A DNA stretch of 64,000 nt from Clostridia bacterium (GTDB lineage: Bacteria; Bacillota; Clostridia; Oscillospirales; CAG-272): assembly GCA_017623355.1 (NCBI GenBank), contig JAGAPG010000022.1, positions 62,001-126,000 of the forward strand, given 5' to 3'. The position numbers were made by a program, and so were the translations under genes. Below are positions 53,143-62,477 of the stretch, one piece after another (the first letter of the stretch is position 1; every line of letters begins with the position of its first letter). A model generated the notes under the pieces. It searched no databases. It was not told the origin of the DNA and saw only the letters and a program-made list of their open reading frames with translations.

Positions 53143-54585
53143 ATGAAAAAAAGAATATTAGCGTTGCTTATTATGCTGTTGATGCTACTTTCATCCTGTA
53201 ATACTCAAAATAGCTCGCCAAGCGATAGTAGCACTGATGAAGAAGCATCTCATGAGCAGACGACCGACGCGCAATCGACCGCGGAAAAAACCGAGCAAAC
53301 CACCACCGAGGAAGAATCGAGCACGCAAGGACCTGAGATATCCCCACTTGCATTTGTGTATACTTCGCAGGATATGGGACAGCTTGACGCTACCTTGACT
53401 CTTGAGGGTGAGGACGGAATTTACGAGATCTATTATATGGATACAGAGTTGTCAAGACTTGAGGGGTATAATAAAATAACAGAAATCACCGTTGAAAACG
53501 GTATAGGAAGCATTGATATAATTGATTCTGTTATTCCGCCTACTGCATTCGGTATAATTGCAATAAATACTGAAACCAAGGATACATATGAGGCTAAAAT
53601 ACAGTCAGAGCGCCTTTTAGGAGATGAGGCATATATATTTGGAGTCCTTTCCGATGTTCATTTTGGAAGATATAATGTCTCAGGCACAGGCGATGATGCG
53701 ATAGATGCGTTTGATAATGCTCTTGATCATTTTGATGAAATAGGAGTTGATTTCGTAGCTATTACGGGTGATATAACCTCCGAGGGAGAGGAAGAAAGCT
53801 TCATTAAATACACAGAGGCTGTCAGCACGAGAAATTATGAGGTATTTTCGTGTACGGGAAATCACGATGTTACAGCGATTGCAAACGGACTTTGGAAGCA
53901 ATATATGAATAAAGAGGCGTTTGATGGAAGTAATTCGCGAATAACCGATGTTTCCGCAAACGGACTTGACTTCGTTTTTTGTCCTGATGAAGCTGAAACA
54001 ACGGGGGATGTATTTGTGTTTCTATCTCAAATGAGATGGTCTTATAATTCATCGACAAGCACGCTTCTTGATTTTTCACAAATAAATTGGTTAAAAAGCG
54101 TGGCTGAAAAATATAAGGACAAAACAGTCTATCTCTTTTTCCACACATTTTTGTGCGGTCCTGACGGAGAGGGACACACAGGTGTTGGAAATATAAAAAA
54201 CCCCGCAGGATACGAATATGACCTTCCGTATACAAGCGGCTGCGGAGATGAAAAGCTGTTTCGCGGAATTCTTGAAAAATATAAAAATATAATATTTTTC
54301 AGCGGACATTCGCATTGGATGTTTGAAATGGAAAAATATAATGAAAATGCTAACTTTTCAAACTTCAACGCAGAATATGGCTATATGGTGCACGTTCCAA
54401 GCGTTACAGAGCCCCGATGGGTAGATGATGACGATACATATCGTGAAAGCAAAAATACGCAGAACTCACAGGGCTGGATAATTTATGCGTACGACAAATA
54501 TACGCTTATGATTCCTGTAGATTTTGTTACAGGTACTTATTATACAGAATATATGGAAATAATTTATACAAGCATTCAGGAGTAA
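53143..54585 (+). CDS. Metallophosphoesterase lipoprotein
   Basis: A 480-residue lipoprotein (lipobox MLLSSCNT) with a Ser/Thr/Glu-rich spacer to about residue 65. A small beta domain follows, and a calcineurin-like phosphoesterase from about 165 with the metal motifs SDVHFG, TGDITSEGEE, CTGNHDV and FFSGHSHW. It sits at the cell surface and probably hydrolyses phosphate esters or nucleotides released by the neighbouring nuclease (inference from position). It starts 9 bp after the nuclease gene. Confidence 0.88.
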   Translation: MKKRILALLIMLLMLLSSCNTQNSSPSDSSTDEEASHEQTTDAQSTAEKTEQTTTEEESSTQGPEISPLAFVYTSQDMGQLDATLTLEGEDGIYEIYYMDTELSRLEGYNKITEITVENGIGSIDIIDSVIPPTAFGIIAINTETKDTYEAKIQSERLLGDEAYIFGVLSDVHFGRYNVSGTGDDAIDAFDNALDHFDEIGVDFVAITGDITSEGEEESFIKYTEAVSTRNYEVFSCTGNHDVTAIANGLWKQYMNKEAFDGSNSRITDVSANGLDFVFCPDEAETTGDVFVFLSQMRWSYNSSTSTLLDFSQINWLKSVAEKYKDKTVYLFFHTFLCGPDGEGHTGVGNIKNPAGYEYDLPYTSGCGDEKLFRGILEKYKNIIFFSGHSHWMFEMEKYNENANFSNFNAEYGYMVHVPSVTEPRWVDDDDTYRESKNTQNSQGWIIYAYDKYTLMIPVDFVTGTYYTEYMEIIYTSIQE

Positions 54586-54588
54586 CTT

Positions 54589-55950
54589 ATGAAGATAATA
54601 ACAACATCAATAAAAGAAAACAAATTTTTTGAAGAAAAAGAAATAAAAATGGGAAATCTTCCCGAATCGCACGAAAATTCGATAATAAATGTTTTTGATG
54701 AGATAAAATATCAAAGCATTATCGGCTTTGGAGGAGCATTTACCGATTCATCTGCGTATAATTATTCGCTTATGAGCGATAAAAATAAAGAGCTCGTTAT
54801 AAAAGCATATTTTGATAAAAATGACGGTATCGCATATAATTTTGGAAGAACCCACATAAATGCTTGCGATTTTGCTATTGAGCCTTATACTTATGTGCAG
54901 GACGGAGATAAAACACTTGATAGCTTTGATATCGGATACGATAAAAAGCATATACTTCCGTTTTTGAAGGATGCTCTCAAATGTACAAAGGACGGAATAA
55001 TGCTTTTCGCATCTCCTTGGTCGCCACCTGCTTATATGAAGGATAACAAAAGCGTGTTCAAGGGCGGAAAGCTTCTTGATGAATATAAGGACACTTGGGC
55101 GCGTTATTATGCTAAATATATAAAAGCTATGAAGGCACAGGGGGTTGAAATTTCCGCAATCTCTGTTCAAAACGAGCCTTTGGCTATTCAAAGCTGGGAA
55201 AGCTGTCAGTATACTCCCGAGGAGGAGGCTGAATTTGCTGAAAAATATCTCATTCCTGCACTCGATGGCGAGGGACTTTCCGATATAAAGATCATTATTT
55301 GGGATCATAATAAGGAAAGAGTTTATGACAGAGCTAAGAAGATACTTAAAGCTCCTTTACTTAAAAAACGTGTTTGGGGTGTAGGCCACCATTGGTATTC
55401 GGGAGATCATTTTGACGGTTTAAGACTCGTTCACGAGGCTCTCGGCAAAGAGGTGCTTTGTACTGAGTTCTGCTCCGGAATTTATGAGGATCCTATTTAT
55501 ATAGCTGAAAGATATGCAAGAGAAATGTGCGAGAATCTTAATAATTTTATGAGCGCATCTTGCGATTGGAATCTCATTCTTGATACAAACGGAGGTCCGT
55601 TCCATAACAGAACAAGCGGCAAAAAGCCCACCGATCCCGAATTTGATCCAAAGGACGGAGGCTGTGCTGCACCTATCCTTTATGATGTGGAAAATGATAA
55701 GGTAATTTTAACTCCTTGCTATTACTATATAGGTCATTTTTCTAAATATATAGAAAAGGGTGCAAAGAGAATAGCCACCACAAAATATACTGATGATCTA
55801 AATGTTTGTGCATTTGAAAATCCAAACGGAGAGAAGATCGTTATAATACTTAACTCTACAAATAATATTCGCGAAGCTGTTATTCGTCATAACGATGTAT
55901 GTACACGAATTGAAATCGGAGCGCATACAATAACAACAATAATATTCTGA
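54589..55950 (+). CDS. GH30-family glycoside hydrolase
   Basis: A 453-residue glycoside hydrolase of family 30 (glucosylceramidase/beta-xylosidase-like). It shows IIGFGGAFTDSSAYNY, FASPWSPPAYMKDN, the acid/base in SVQNEP (Glu196) and the nucleophile in CTEFCSG (Glu293). A short beta domain ends the protein. There is no signal peptide, so it would act inside the cell on imported beta-linked sugars. Its ribosome site CAGGAG overlaps the 3' end of the phosphoesterase gene. Confidence 0.92.
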   Translation: MKIITTSIKENKFFEEKEIKMGNLPESHENSIINVFDEIKYQSIIGFGGAFTDSSAYNYSLMSDKNKELVIKAYFDKNDGIAYNFGRTHINACDFAIEPYTYVQDGDKTLDSFDIGYDKKHILPFLKDALKCTKDGIMLFASPWSPPAYMKDNKSVFKGGKLLDEYKDTWARYYAKYIKAMKAQGVEISAISVQNEPLAIQSWESCQYTPEEEAEFAEKYLIPALDGEGLSDIKIIIWDHNKERVYDRAKKILKAPLLKKRVWGVGHHWYSGDHFDGLRLVHEALGKEVLCTEFCSGIYEDPIYIAERYAREMCENLNNFMSASCDWNLILDTNGGPFHNRTSGKKPTDPEFDPKDGGCAAPILYDVENDKVILTPCYYYIGHFSKYIEKGAKRIATTKYTDDLNVCAFENPNGEKIVIILNSTNNIREAVIRHNDVCTRIEIGAHTITTIIF

Positions 55951-55960
55951 TAATAAAAAA

Positions 55961-55986
55961 TGGCAGATCGGCAAAACGGTCTGCCA
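55961..55986 (+). promoter_or_regulatory. Hairpin between GH30 and mgtC-like gene
   Basis: A 10-bp stem TGGCAGATCG / CGGTCTGCCA (one G-U) with loop GCAAAA is followed by GGAGATTTTTATG. It lies 1-2 bp before the GGAG ribosome site and covers the ATG at 55986. It may act as a weak terminator or as translational control. Confidence 0.6.
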
Positions 55987-55997
55987 TGGAGATTTTT

Positions 55998-56636
55998 ATG
56001 ATAGAAGAACTTTGGATGCTTTTTGATATAGCCATATCTGCGCTTCTTGGCTTTGCAATAGGTCTTGAGAGAAAGATAAGAATGAAGGAAGCGGGAATAA
56101 GAACCCATACGATAGTTTGCGTAGGCTCGGCTCTTATGATGATAATAAGTATGCACGCATTTGGACCAAACAGCGATACGGCAAGGGTAGCTGCTCAGAT
56201 AGTAACCGGAATAGGTTTTCTTGGTGCGGGCATTATTGTGTTTAAGAAGCATGAGGTCAGAGGACTTACTACGGCGGCAGGTATTTGGGCTACGGCAGGT
56301 GTAGGAATGGCAGCAGGCGCTTCTATGTATATTTTAGCTGTCGGCTCAACGCTTATACTGATACTTTCTCAATGTATATTCAGACTAAAGATATTTAAAT
56401 CGAAAAAAACCTTTTCGGTAAATATTCGTTTTATCCAAGAAAACGGAGCGAATATGAAAATAAAGCAGATCTTCGGCGTAGATAGATTCAATCATCTTAT
56501 TATTGAAAGAAAAGGCGATATGATAATTTATAGTGCTACACTGAATACGGAAAAGGAGCTTTCATCAAATAAGCTTAACGAAATAATAACATCTAATACA
56601 TTCATATATTCAATAGAACGATGTGATAATGATTAA
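55998..56636 (+). CDS. MgtC/SapB-family membrane protein
   Basis: A 212-residue protein with about four N-terminal membrane helices and a soluble C-terminal part (ACT-like). The signature GFAIGLERKIRMKEAGIRTH and GIGFLGAGIIVFKKHEVRGLTTAAG are typical of MgtC/SapB. Members affect magnesium homeostasis or ATP synthase, but the role here is unknown. I choose ATG 55998 over 55986 because GGAG (55988-55991) is properly spaced only for it and the earlier ATG is inside a hairpin. Confidence 0.88.
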   Translation: MIEELWMLFDIAISALLGFAIGLERKIRMKEAGIRTHTIVCVGSALMMIISMHAFGPNSDTARVAAQIVTGIGFLGAGIIVFKKHEVRGLTTAAGIWATAGVGMAAGASMYILAVGSTLILILSQCIFRLKIFKSKKTFSVNIRFIQENGANMKIKQIFGVDRFNHLIIERKGDMIIYSATLNTEKELSSNKLNEIITSNTFIYSIERCDND

Positions 56637-56663
56637 AAAAGTGCTCTATATAGAGCACTTTTT
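56635..56663. terminator. Bidirectional terminator, mgtC-like / MFS
   Basis: Stem AAAAAGTGCTCTA / TAGAGCACTTTTT with a TA centre; the genes on either side converge. Confidence 0.93.
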
Positions 56664-56664
56664 G

Positions 56665-57930
56665 TTATTTTGAAGATATCTTTTTGATTTTTACTAACGA
56701 TACGCTTACGTAAAATATAGTTATAACAGTGATAATGAAGGAAATAGCTGAAAGCACCTGCTGAGCGTAAATATTCATACCCAAAAATGTATTTTGATTT
56801 GACTGAATATATGTAACAAGCGGACTTACCGCGAGCGTTGACAAAAATCCGAAAACGCCTGCAACGGCAAGAGAAATAGCTAATGCGTCAGCTCTTTTTT
56901 CCTCGGCTACATAATCGTAGCAAAGATTTATAAGAGCAGAGTTTATACCACCCATAGCGATAGCATAGCATACGTAATACATAGTGAAGAATATTTTTCC
57001 GTTGTCGGGAACGCAGAATGTGTTTATAAAAAATCCTATAGCGGCAACCGCAAAGCATAGGCGAAGCATTTTGGCAAACGATTGCTTATCTGCGTATTTT
57101 CCCCAAACAAACGAAAAAGATACGCGAGCAACGGCGTATATAACGCTGAGAACGGCAACAAAGACCTGAGAAAATCCAAGCTCCTCGATTTGATAAGTTC
57201 CGTAATACGGAGTTGCGCAATATGTAGCTATATGCCAAAGAACAAATACGATCGTTATGCGTAAAATATTTTTATCCTTTAAAATAGAAGCAAGATCTAT
57301 TTTTTTAGATAAGCTTATATGATCGTTTGGCTTTTGTACAGTAAGAAGCATTGTGACAGTGTGAAGAAGCATAAGAACAAAAATAACAATAGCACCTATT
57401 ATAAAAGCCGTGCGTATATCACCAATAGCCTTATAATGATCGACTATCGCACCCATAGCGAAGGAAAATCCCATTCCTGCAATAAGAGATACCATTTCCT
57501 TTTTAGCAGTGAAAATACCTCTTTTTTCGTTATCAACAAGAGACATAAACCAATCTATTTTTTTGGGATGAGCAATATTGTAAAAGAAATATGCGAGCAA
57601 AATAATGATTATAAATAAAGCAGTCTTGACATTCTTTGCGCCGTCGGATAGCGGAACAATATAGAGTGACATAAATAGAAGCTGATTAAGAACACTTAAA
57701 ATGAGAACGGTTCTTTTAGTGTTTCCTCTCTTTATGAGCATAGCAAAAAGCTGAAAAACACATCCAAGAGAAATGAAGGAAGAGATGATTCCCGTAAGAG
57801 TATCAGAAATGCCAAGCTCCTTTGTTATAGTCGCAAGATAAGTTCCTGCAACAAGGATAGATATGAGATATTCTATCGCGGCTTCTAAAATATACATCAA
57901 ACGGCTGCGCTTATATAAATTTGTATTCAT
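56665..57930 (-). CDS. MFS transporter
   Basis: A 421-residue major facilitator transporter with about twelve helices. The first helix pair (YLISILVAGTYLATITKELG) and the loop KWYADKQS-like motif here as WGKYADKQSFAKML mark the two halves. No substrate can be inferred. I start at 57930 (MNTNLYKR) because the longest frame adds 22 residues without membrane or family character; neither start has a strong ribosome site. Confidence 0.8.
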   Translation of the reverse strand: MNTNLYKRSRLMYILEAAIEYLISILVAGTYLATITKELGISDTLTGIISSFISLGCVFQLFAMLIKRGNTKRTVLILSVLNQLLFMSLYIVPLSDGAKNVKTALFIIIILLAYFFYNIAHPKKIDWFMSLVDNEKRGIFTAKKEMVSLIAGMGFSFAMGAIVDHYKAIGDIRTAFIIGAIVIFVLMLLHTVTMLLTVQKPNDHISLSKKIDLASILKDKNILRITIVFVLWHIATYCATPYYGTYQIEELGFSQVFVAVLSVIYAVARVSFSFVWGKYADKQSFAKMLRLCFAVAAIGFFINTFCVPDNGKIFFTMYYVCYAIAMGGINSALINLCYDYVAEEKRADALAISLAVAGVFGFLSTLAVSPLVTYIQSNQNTFLGMNIYAQQVLSAISFIITVITIFYVSVSLVKIKKISSK

Positions 57931-58012
57931 TTTTGATCCGTGCCTTTGAAATAATTGATTTGAATTAATTTTATCATTAAACGTCCCATAAATCAAGGGG
58001 AAAATAAAAAAG

Positions 58013-58050
58013 AAAATAAAAACAGCATAGCAAATTGCTATGCTGTTTAA
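58013..58050 (-). terminator. Terminator of the discoidin-domain gene
   Basis: Minus strand: stem AAACAGCATAGCAA with its complement, followed by TTTTTATTTT. Confidence 0.9.
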
Positions 58051-58067
58051 ATGCTGTTATTTATATA

Positions 58068-59837
58068 TTAGATAATATAAAGGAGCGCAGAAATATCTTT
58101 TATCGAAAGAACCGCAGGATTTTGAGCGATCTTCGGAGAGATGCTCTTCAAGTGATCAGCGCGGTCAGGATAAGTAGGAGTAGCAAATGATGTGGTAGAA
58201 GCCTTAGGAGATCTACCTGTGATCATTCCGTCAAAGTGAGGATATGCATAATCCTCCTCGTATACTTCAAGCTCTTTAAGGTACGGGAATATACCTGCGT
58301 TTGTTTTGAAAACAACGCGAACATCATCCGTAGCTACAGCCTCGGGAAGCTCAAAAGAAACGATATATTCTTTGTTCTTTTGGTTGAATGATGTTCCGGA
58401 AGCAACAGTCTTGAACTCGCCATCTACCTTTGCTTGAATATCAAAGGATAGAACGTGCTTTCCGTAGAAATCCTTTTCAAGGAAGTCCTCATCAACAACT
58501 GTGTCGTTGAAGTAGAGAACCACTTTGCTTACGCTATGAGCTTCTGTAAGAGTAACTCCGCAGTAAACATCCTTTTCAGGAGTCTGAGCGAACCAAGAGA
58601 ATGAGTCGTCAGCAATAAGTCCGTCAGTAAGGTATTCTATAGCAGAAACACCGTATACGTCAAAGTTAGATGAAGCATAAGCTTTTCCGAAGCAAGCAAG
58701 GTTTCCTCCGGCTGTGGATTGCTTTCTTGCATCTGTAAGGTAGTCTGCAAGGAACACACATCTGTCATCGTTTTTAATATCGGGATCGTCGTAAATAGTA
58801 GCAACCATCTCGGTCAATGCAGCATTTCCGCCGTTTGTATTATTGAAAATTACCTTCATACCGGAAATTGTAATATAATCCTCGGACAATGGAATGGTAA
58901 TATTATCAGTAGCACTTGCTGAAGGTGTAACTATAACATTTTCTGCAATAGGCTCCCATGTATCACCTACAAGACCTTCAACTGTTATATCAAAGGAAGA
59001 GGAATTGCCAATCGTTATGCTTCCAAAATTGAGAGCAATATCGGAAATATTATATTCTTTATCAAACAATTTAGATATCCATTCGCCGCCTGATGTGGAA
59101 TTAGCAACCCAACAGGTGGAATTAGAGTTATCAGTTGCCAAGTAAGGATACTGGTTTCTCATAGAAGATGAAGCTTCAACTGTATTGTTGCTGAGAGCAG
59201 CATTTGTTACCATATAAGCTCCGTCCGGAACGTCCCAAGCAGGTGCTTTAGCTGCCTTAGCAAATGAATTGATTTCGTATACGAGCGCAGGCTCCCACGG
59301 AATATAGCCGGAAACCTCTATACGAATCTTCTTCGTAGGTGTATCTCTTAAAGCTTCGGGAATTGTGATAGTAGAAACTGTAAAGTTGTGCTCTTCAAAT
59401 GCATCGGTTTCATAAGGAACCTCTTGATCGGGAGTTCCTATTGTGACCCATTCGCCGAGAACGAGCATTTTAGCAGTAAATAATGTGTTGAATCTTGAAC
59501 AAATAATCTCGAGTCGATCAAAAACATAGTAATTCTTGAATTGGAGCTCGATGTACTGTGTAGCCTTAGGATCGATAGTGTTATCACGTCCTGAATAGTT
59601 AGGTCTCCAGAATTGATAACCGCCTACGCCGTTGTAACGGAGCTGACCTTCAATGATTCCGTCAACCGTATACTTTGCAAGAGAGTCAAGATTCCAAACG
59701 GATGATGCCTTAGCAGTAGCGCTTCTTGTGATGTTTTCATAGGGTGCGTCAGGATCTATAGCCTCAGCGCTTGCGAATACAGCAATGCAAGGGAGAAGCA
59801 TCAAAACGCAGAGTATAAGTGAGATAATTCTTTTCAT
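58068..59837 (-). CDS. Exported discoidin (F5/8 type C) domain protein
   Basis: A 589-residue exported protein with a signal peptide (MKRIISLILCVLMLLPCIAV). It contains about three discoidin-like beta-sandwich regions: near 35-195 (ATAKASSVWNLDSLAKYTVDG), 205-350 (ASSSMRNQYPYLATDNSNSTC, then WVANS) and 375-535 (GKAYASSNFDVYGVSAIEYL). Discoidin domains bind glycans. No enzyme domain, lipobox or wall anchor is visible. The C-terminus ends abruptly after HLKSISPKIAQNPAVLS. A good promoter drives it alone. Confidence 0.82.
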   Translation of the reverse strand: MKRIISLILCVLMLLPCIAVFASAEAIDPDAPYENITRSATAKASSVWNLDSLAKYTVDGIIEGQLRYNGVGGYQFWRPNYSGRDNTIDPKATQYIELQFKNYYVFDRLEIICSRFNTLFTAKMLVLGEWVTIGTPDQEVPYETDAFEEHNFTVSTITIPEALRDTPTKKIRIEVSGYIPWEPALVYEINSFAKAAKAPAWDVPDGAYMVTNAALSNNTVEASSSMRNQYPYLATDNSNSTCWVANSTSGGEWISKLFDKEYNISDIALNFGSITIGNSSSFDITVEGLVGDTWEPIAENVIVTPSASATDNITIPLSEDYITISGMKVIFNNTNGGNAALTEMVATIYDDPDIKNDDRCVFLADYLTDARKQSTAGGNLACFGKAYASSNFDVYGVSAIEYLTDGLIADDSFSWFAQTPEKDVYCGVTLTEAHSVSKVVLYFNDTVVDEDFLEKDFYGKHVLSFDIQAKVDGEFKTVASGTSFNQKNKEYIVSFELPEAVATDDVRVVFKTNAGIFPYLKELEVYEEDYAYPHFDGMITGRSPKASTTSFATPTYPDRADHLKSISPKIAQNPAVLSIKDISALLYII

Positions 59838-59879
59838 TTTTTACTCCTTTAAATATATTACAAGATTTATCTATTGTGT

Positions 59880-59908
59880 ATTTTACCATATGTAGCAGAA
59901 TATTTCAA
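59880..59908 (-). promoter_or_regulatory. sigma-A promoter of discoidin gene
   Basis: Minus strand: TTGAAA (59903-59908), 17 bp, TAAAAT (59880-59885) with TGG extended -10. Confidence 0.8.
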
Positions 59909-60030
59909 GTCTTTTTTGTAAAAAATATCAAAAATATATATAAGAAATATAATAAATTTAAAAACAGTTCACAAAAAAGCACAAATCACCGTATAGAAAA
60001 AGGAAAAAAATCATATACTGATATAAAAGG

Positions 60031-60079
60031 CAAAAAACCACCAAACCGCTGACCCCGTTGGGGCGGAATGGTGGGCCTT
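60031..60079 (-). terminator. Terminator of ribF
   Basis: Minus strand: CCACCA pairs with TGGTGG and CCGC with GCGG around a GC-rich top; a T-run follows. Confidence 0.9.
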
Positions 60080-60085
60080 TTTTGT

Positions 60086-60997
60086 TTAAGAAAAATAAGT
60101 TTTTGCTTTTTCAATATCGTTTTGGACCTGTGTTTTCAGCTCCTCAAGAGAGGAAAATTTTTTCTCATCTCTTAAAAATTTATAAAAATTAACTCTTATC
60201 GATGAGCCGTAAAGTTCTTTGTCAAAGCCTATTATATGCGTTTCAATGTTTTCCTCGCTGCCCTCGGGATCGGTAGTTGGACGGACACCGACATTCGTGA
60301 TAGACGGATAAACATCCTCTCCTATCTCACATTCGGTAATATATACTCCGCGCCTCGGTATTACCTTGTCGCGCGGTATCCTTTGATTTATCGTTGGTAT
60401 GCCGATGGTACGTCCAAGATGCTTTCCTTCTTCAATCTTTGCGTATATGCTATAGGGATTTGCAAGCTCGATGAGCTTTTCTATGCTGCCGTTTTCGATA
60501 AATTCTCTTAAAAGAGTGGAACTCAAAACTTGATTTTCAAATTCGGTTTTTTCGCAAATTTGCACACATCCCCCATCTTTTTCAAACATTTTGCCAAGAT
60601 CCTCGGCGCAAAACGCGCCATCCTTGCCAAATCTGAAATTAAAGCCGCAAACAGCGCCTTTTGCCTTAAGGTCTTTTTTCAAAATTTTTTCAACAAAGTA
60701 TTCTCCGTCAAGTTCCGAGACATTTTCAAAATGCTCTATGCATATATAATCTATGCCAAAGCCTTTTATAAGACGTATCTTTTCCTCAAGCGAGCAAATA
60801 CATCTTGCTGATTTTACCATAGGTACAGAGGAGAATGTGTAAACTGCGCTTTTGGCTTTCTTTTGCTTTGAAAGCATTACACATGAGGCGAAAACAGATA
60901 AATGTCCTCTGTGACAGCCGTCAAATGTGCCGAGCGCAACTACTGTATCTTCTGTAATATTACATATTTGCATGGTTTTAAGATCATAAACAGTCAT
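60086..60997 (-). CDS. ribF: Riboflavin kinase / FAD synthetase
   Basis: A 303-residue bifunctional enzyme producing FMN and FAD from riboflavin. The N-terminal nucleotidyltransferase part has ALGTFDGCHRGHLSVF and CGFNFRFGKDG. The C-terminal riboflavin kinase part has GRTIGIPTINQ, RRGVYITE and the ending YKFLRDEKKFSSLEEL. Length and domain order are standard. It has its own promoter and terminator. Confidence 0.96.
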   Translation of the reverse strand: MTVYDLKTMQICNITEDTVVALGTFDGCHRGHLSVFASCVMLSKQKKAKSAVYTFSSVPMVKSARCICSLEEKIRLIKGFGIDYICIEHFENVSELDGEYFVEKILKKDLKAKGAVCGFNFRFGKDGAFCAEDLGKMFEKDGGCVQICEKTEFENQVLSSTLLREFIENGSIEKLIELANPYSIYAKIEEGKHLGRTIGIPTINQRIPRDKVIPRRGVYITECEIGEDVYPSITNVGVRPTTDPEGSEENIETHIIGFDKELYGSSIRVNFYKFLRDEKKFSSLEELKTQVQNDIEKAKTYFS

Positions 60998-61026
60998 TTT
61001 TGCGCTCCTTTCATTTTTTTGTATTT

Positions 61027-61055
61027 ATTTTAGTACAAAAATATGATTTTTTCAA
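61027..61055 (-). promoter_or_regulatory. sigma-A promoter of ribF
   Basis: Minus strand: TTGAAA (61050-61055), 17 bp, TAAAAT (61027-61032). Confidence 0.8.
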
Positions 61056-61154
61056 GCATAAATACAAAAATATATGAAATATTAAAAAATTTATATACAA
61101 AAAAGAAAAAATGTGTTAAAATTAAATATATATCTTGCGAAAGGGGGCTTTTTT

Positions 61155-62147
61155 ATGAAGATCGTGTGGCTTGGGCAAGGCGGACTTTTGATGGTTTCGG
61201 GTAAAAAACGAATACTTGTTGATCCGTATCTTAGCAATTCGTGCGCTAAGAATGATAAAAATATGTCAAGACGCGTCAGAGTTAAAAAGAAATTTTTGCG
61301 TTGTAAGCCCGATATGATAATTTTGACTAATTCTCATCCCGATCATACCGATATAAAAACGATATCCTCGATATTGTATAAATCAAGAAAGCGCATAACG
61401 GTTTTGGCTTGCGAAAATTCCTTCAGAATACTTGAAAGCTCCGATATAAAATCAAGATATACCAGAGTTATGTTTGGTGAGGGCGACGAGTGGACCTTTG
61501 AAAATATTCTTATTAAGGGGATTCGTGCAAAGACAGATGATAAAACATCGTTTGGCTTTACTCTTGACGATGAAATGAGCGAAAAAAGATTTTATTATTC
61601 GGGTAATACTCTCTATAGTAAATACGTTATAGATCAAATACCCTCGGGAATAGATACTGCATTTATACCGATAAGCGGTGAATACGGCTGTATGAATATT
61701 TACGATGCGGCTCGTTTTGCTATTGATACGGGGGCAAAGAATATAGTTCCCATATCGTTTGGTATGTTTGATTCCATAGATCCCCAAAGGCTTATTTCCC
61801 CCAACACGGTAATTCCTAAGATCTACAAAATTATTCCGTTAGAGCCCGATGAGGAAGAAAGCGTTTCCGAAAGCGTTAAGACAAAGAAGAAAAAAAGATC
61901 CGAGCTTAATGATATTTTTAAAGCTGAAAAAGCTAAAGAGCTTGAATACATAGAAAGAAAAAAGATCATTGAAGACAACGAGGCTGACGAGAATATCGTT
62001 GAGGAGATAGCAGAGCCTGTGAACAGATATGAGGACGAAAGCACAAGGGAATTTAATATAAGACTCGCAAAGGCTATTGAGGCAGGAAGAACGTATACAA
62101 GGACAAAAATTCAACTTAATACAGATACTTATAATACAAAAAAATAA
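61155..62147 (+). CDS. UlaG-like MBL-fold hydrolase with charged tail
   Basis: A 330-residue protein. Residues 1-220 form a metallo-beta-lactamase-fold domain of the UlaG-like type, opening MKIVWLGQGGLLM, with metal ligands in NSHPDHTD and a later GAKNIVPISFG stretch. From about 235 a Lys/Glu-rich tail of roughly 95 residues (SVKTKKKKRSELNDIFKAEK) is likely coiled coil and is not part of the usual family. The start ATG 61155 has AAAGGGGG upstream; an earlier in-frame GTG at 61113 is unlikely. The function is unknown. Confidence 0.78.
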   Translation: MKIVWLGQGGLLMVSGKKRILVDPYLSNSCAKNDKNMSRRVRVKKKFLRCKPDMIILTNSHPDHTDIKTISSILYKSRKRITVLACENSFRILESSDIKSRYTRVMFGEGDEWTFENILIKGIRAKTDDKTSFGFTLDDEMSEKRFYYSGNTLYSKYVIDQIPSGIDTAFIPISGEYGCMNIYDAARFAIDTGAKNIVPISFGMFDSIDPQRLISPNTVIPKIYKIIPLEPDEEESVSESVKTKKKKRSELNDIFKAEKAKELEYIERKKIIEDNEADENIVEEIAEPVNRYEDESTREFNIRLAKAIEAGRTYTRTKIQLNTDTYNTKK

Positions 62148-62148
62148 G

Positions 62149-62179
62149 AAAATAACGCACTCACGGGTGCGTTATTTTT
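62149..62179 (+). terminator. Terminator after the UlaG-like gene
   Basis: Stem AAATAACGCAC / GTGCGTTATTT with loop TCACGG and a T-run. Confidence 0.92.
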
Positions 62180-62249
62180 GTCGAATAAAAAATTTCATCA
62201 TATCATATTAACAGGCGCGAAAGGGAGCGCCGAAATACGAGGAACAGGT

Positions 62250-62477
62250 ATGATAAGATTAAGTGAGCTTGAAAAAAACGAAGAGTGTAGGATAGTCAGA
62301 ATATTTGCCGAGGATAAAGTCCGTCTTAGACTTCATTCGTTAGGCTTTATAGAGGGCGAAAGGATAAAAAGAGTGAGAGTCAGTGTCCTTGGAGATCCGG
62401 TAATGTACGAGATAGACGGCACTTATGTCGCTCTTCGCTGTGAGGAGGCTTTTCTTATTGGTATAGAGAGGATATGA
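62250..62477 (+). CDS. feoA: Ferrous iron transport protein FeoA
   Basis: A 75-residue SH3-like FeoA protein that supports the FeoB iron channel. RLRLHSLGFIEGERIKRVR and YVALRCEEAFLIGI match the family. I start at ATG 62250 (GAGGAA upstream) because this gives the usual N-terminus MIRLSELEK; an earlier in-frame codon adds 24 unlikely residues. It overlaps the feoB start. Confidence 0.93.
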   Translation: MIRLSELEKNEECRIVRIFAEDKVRLRLHSLGFIEGERIKRVRVSVLGDPVMYEIDGTYVALRCEEAFLIGIERI

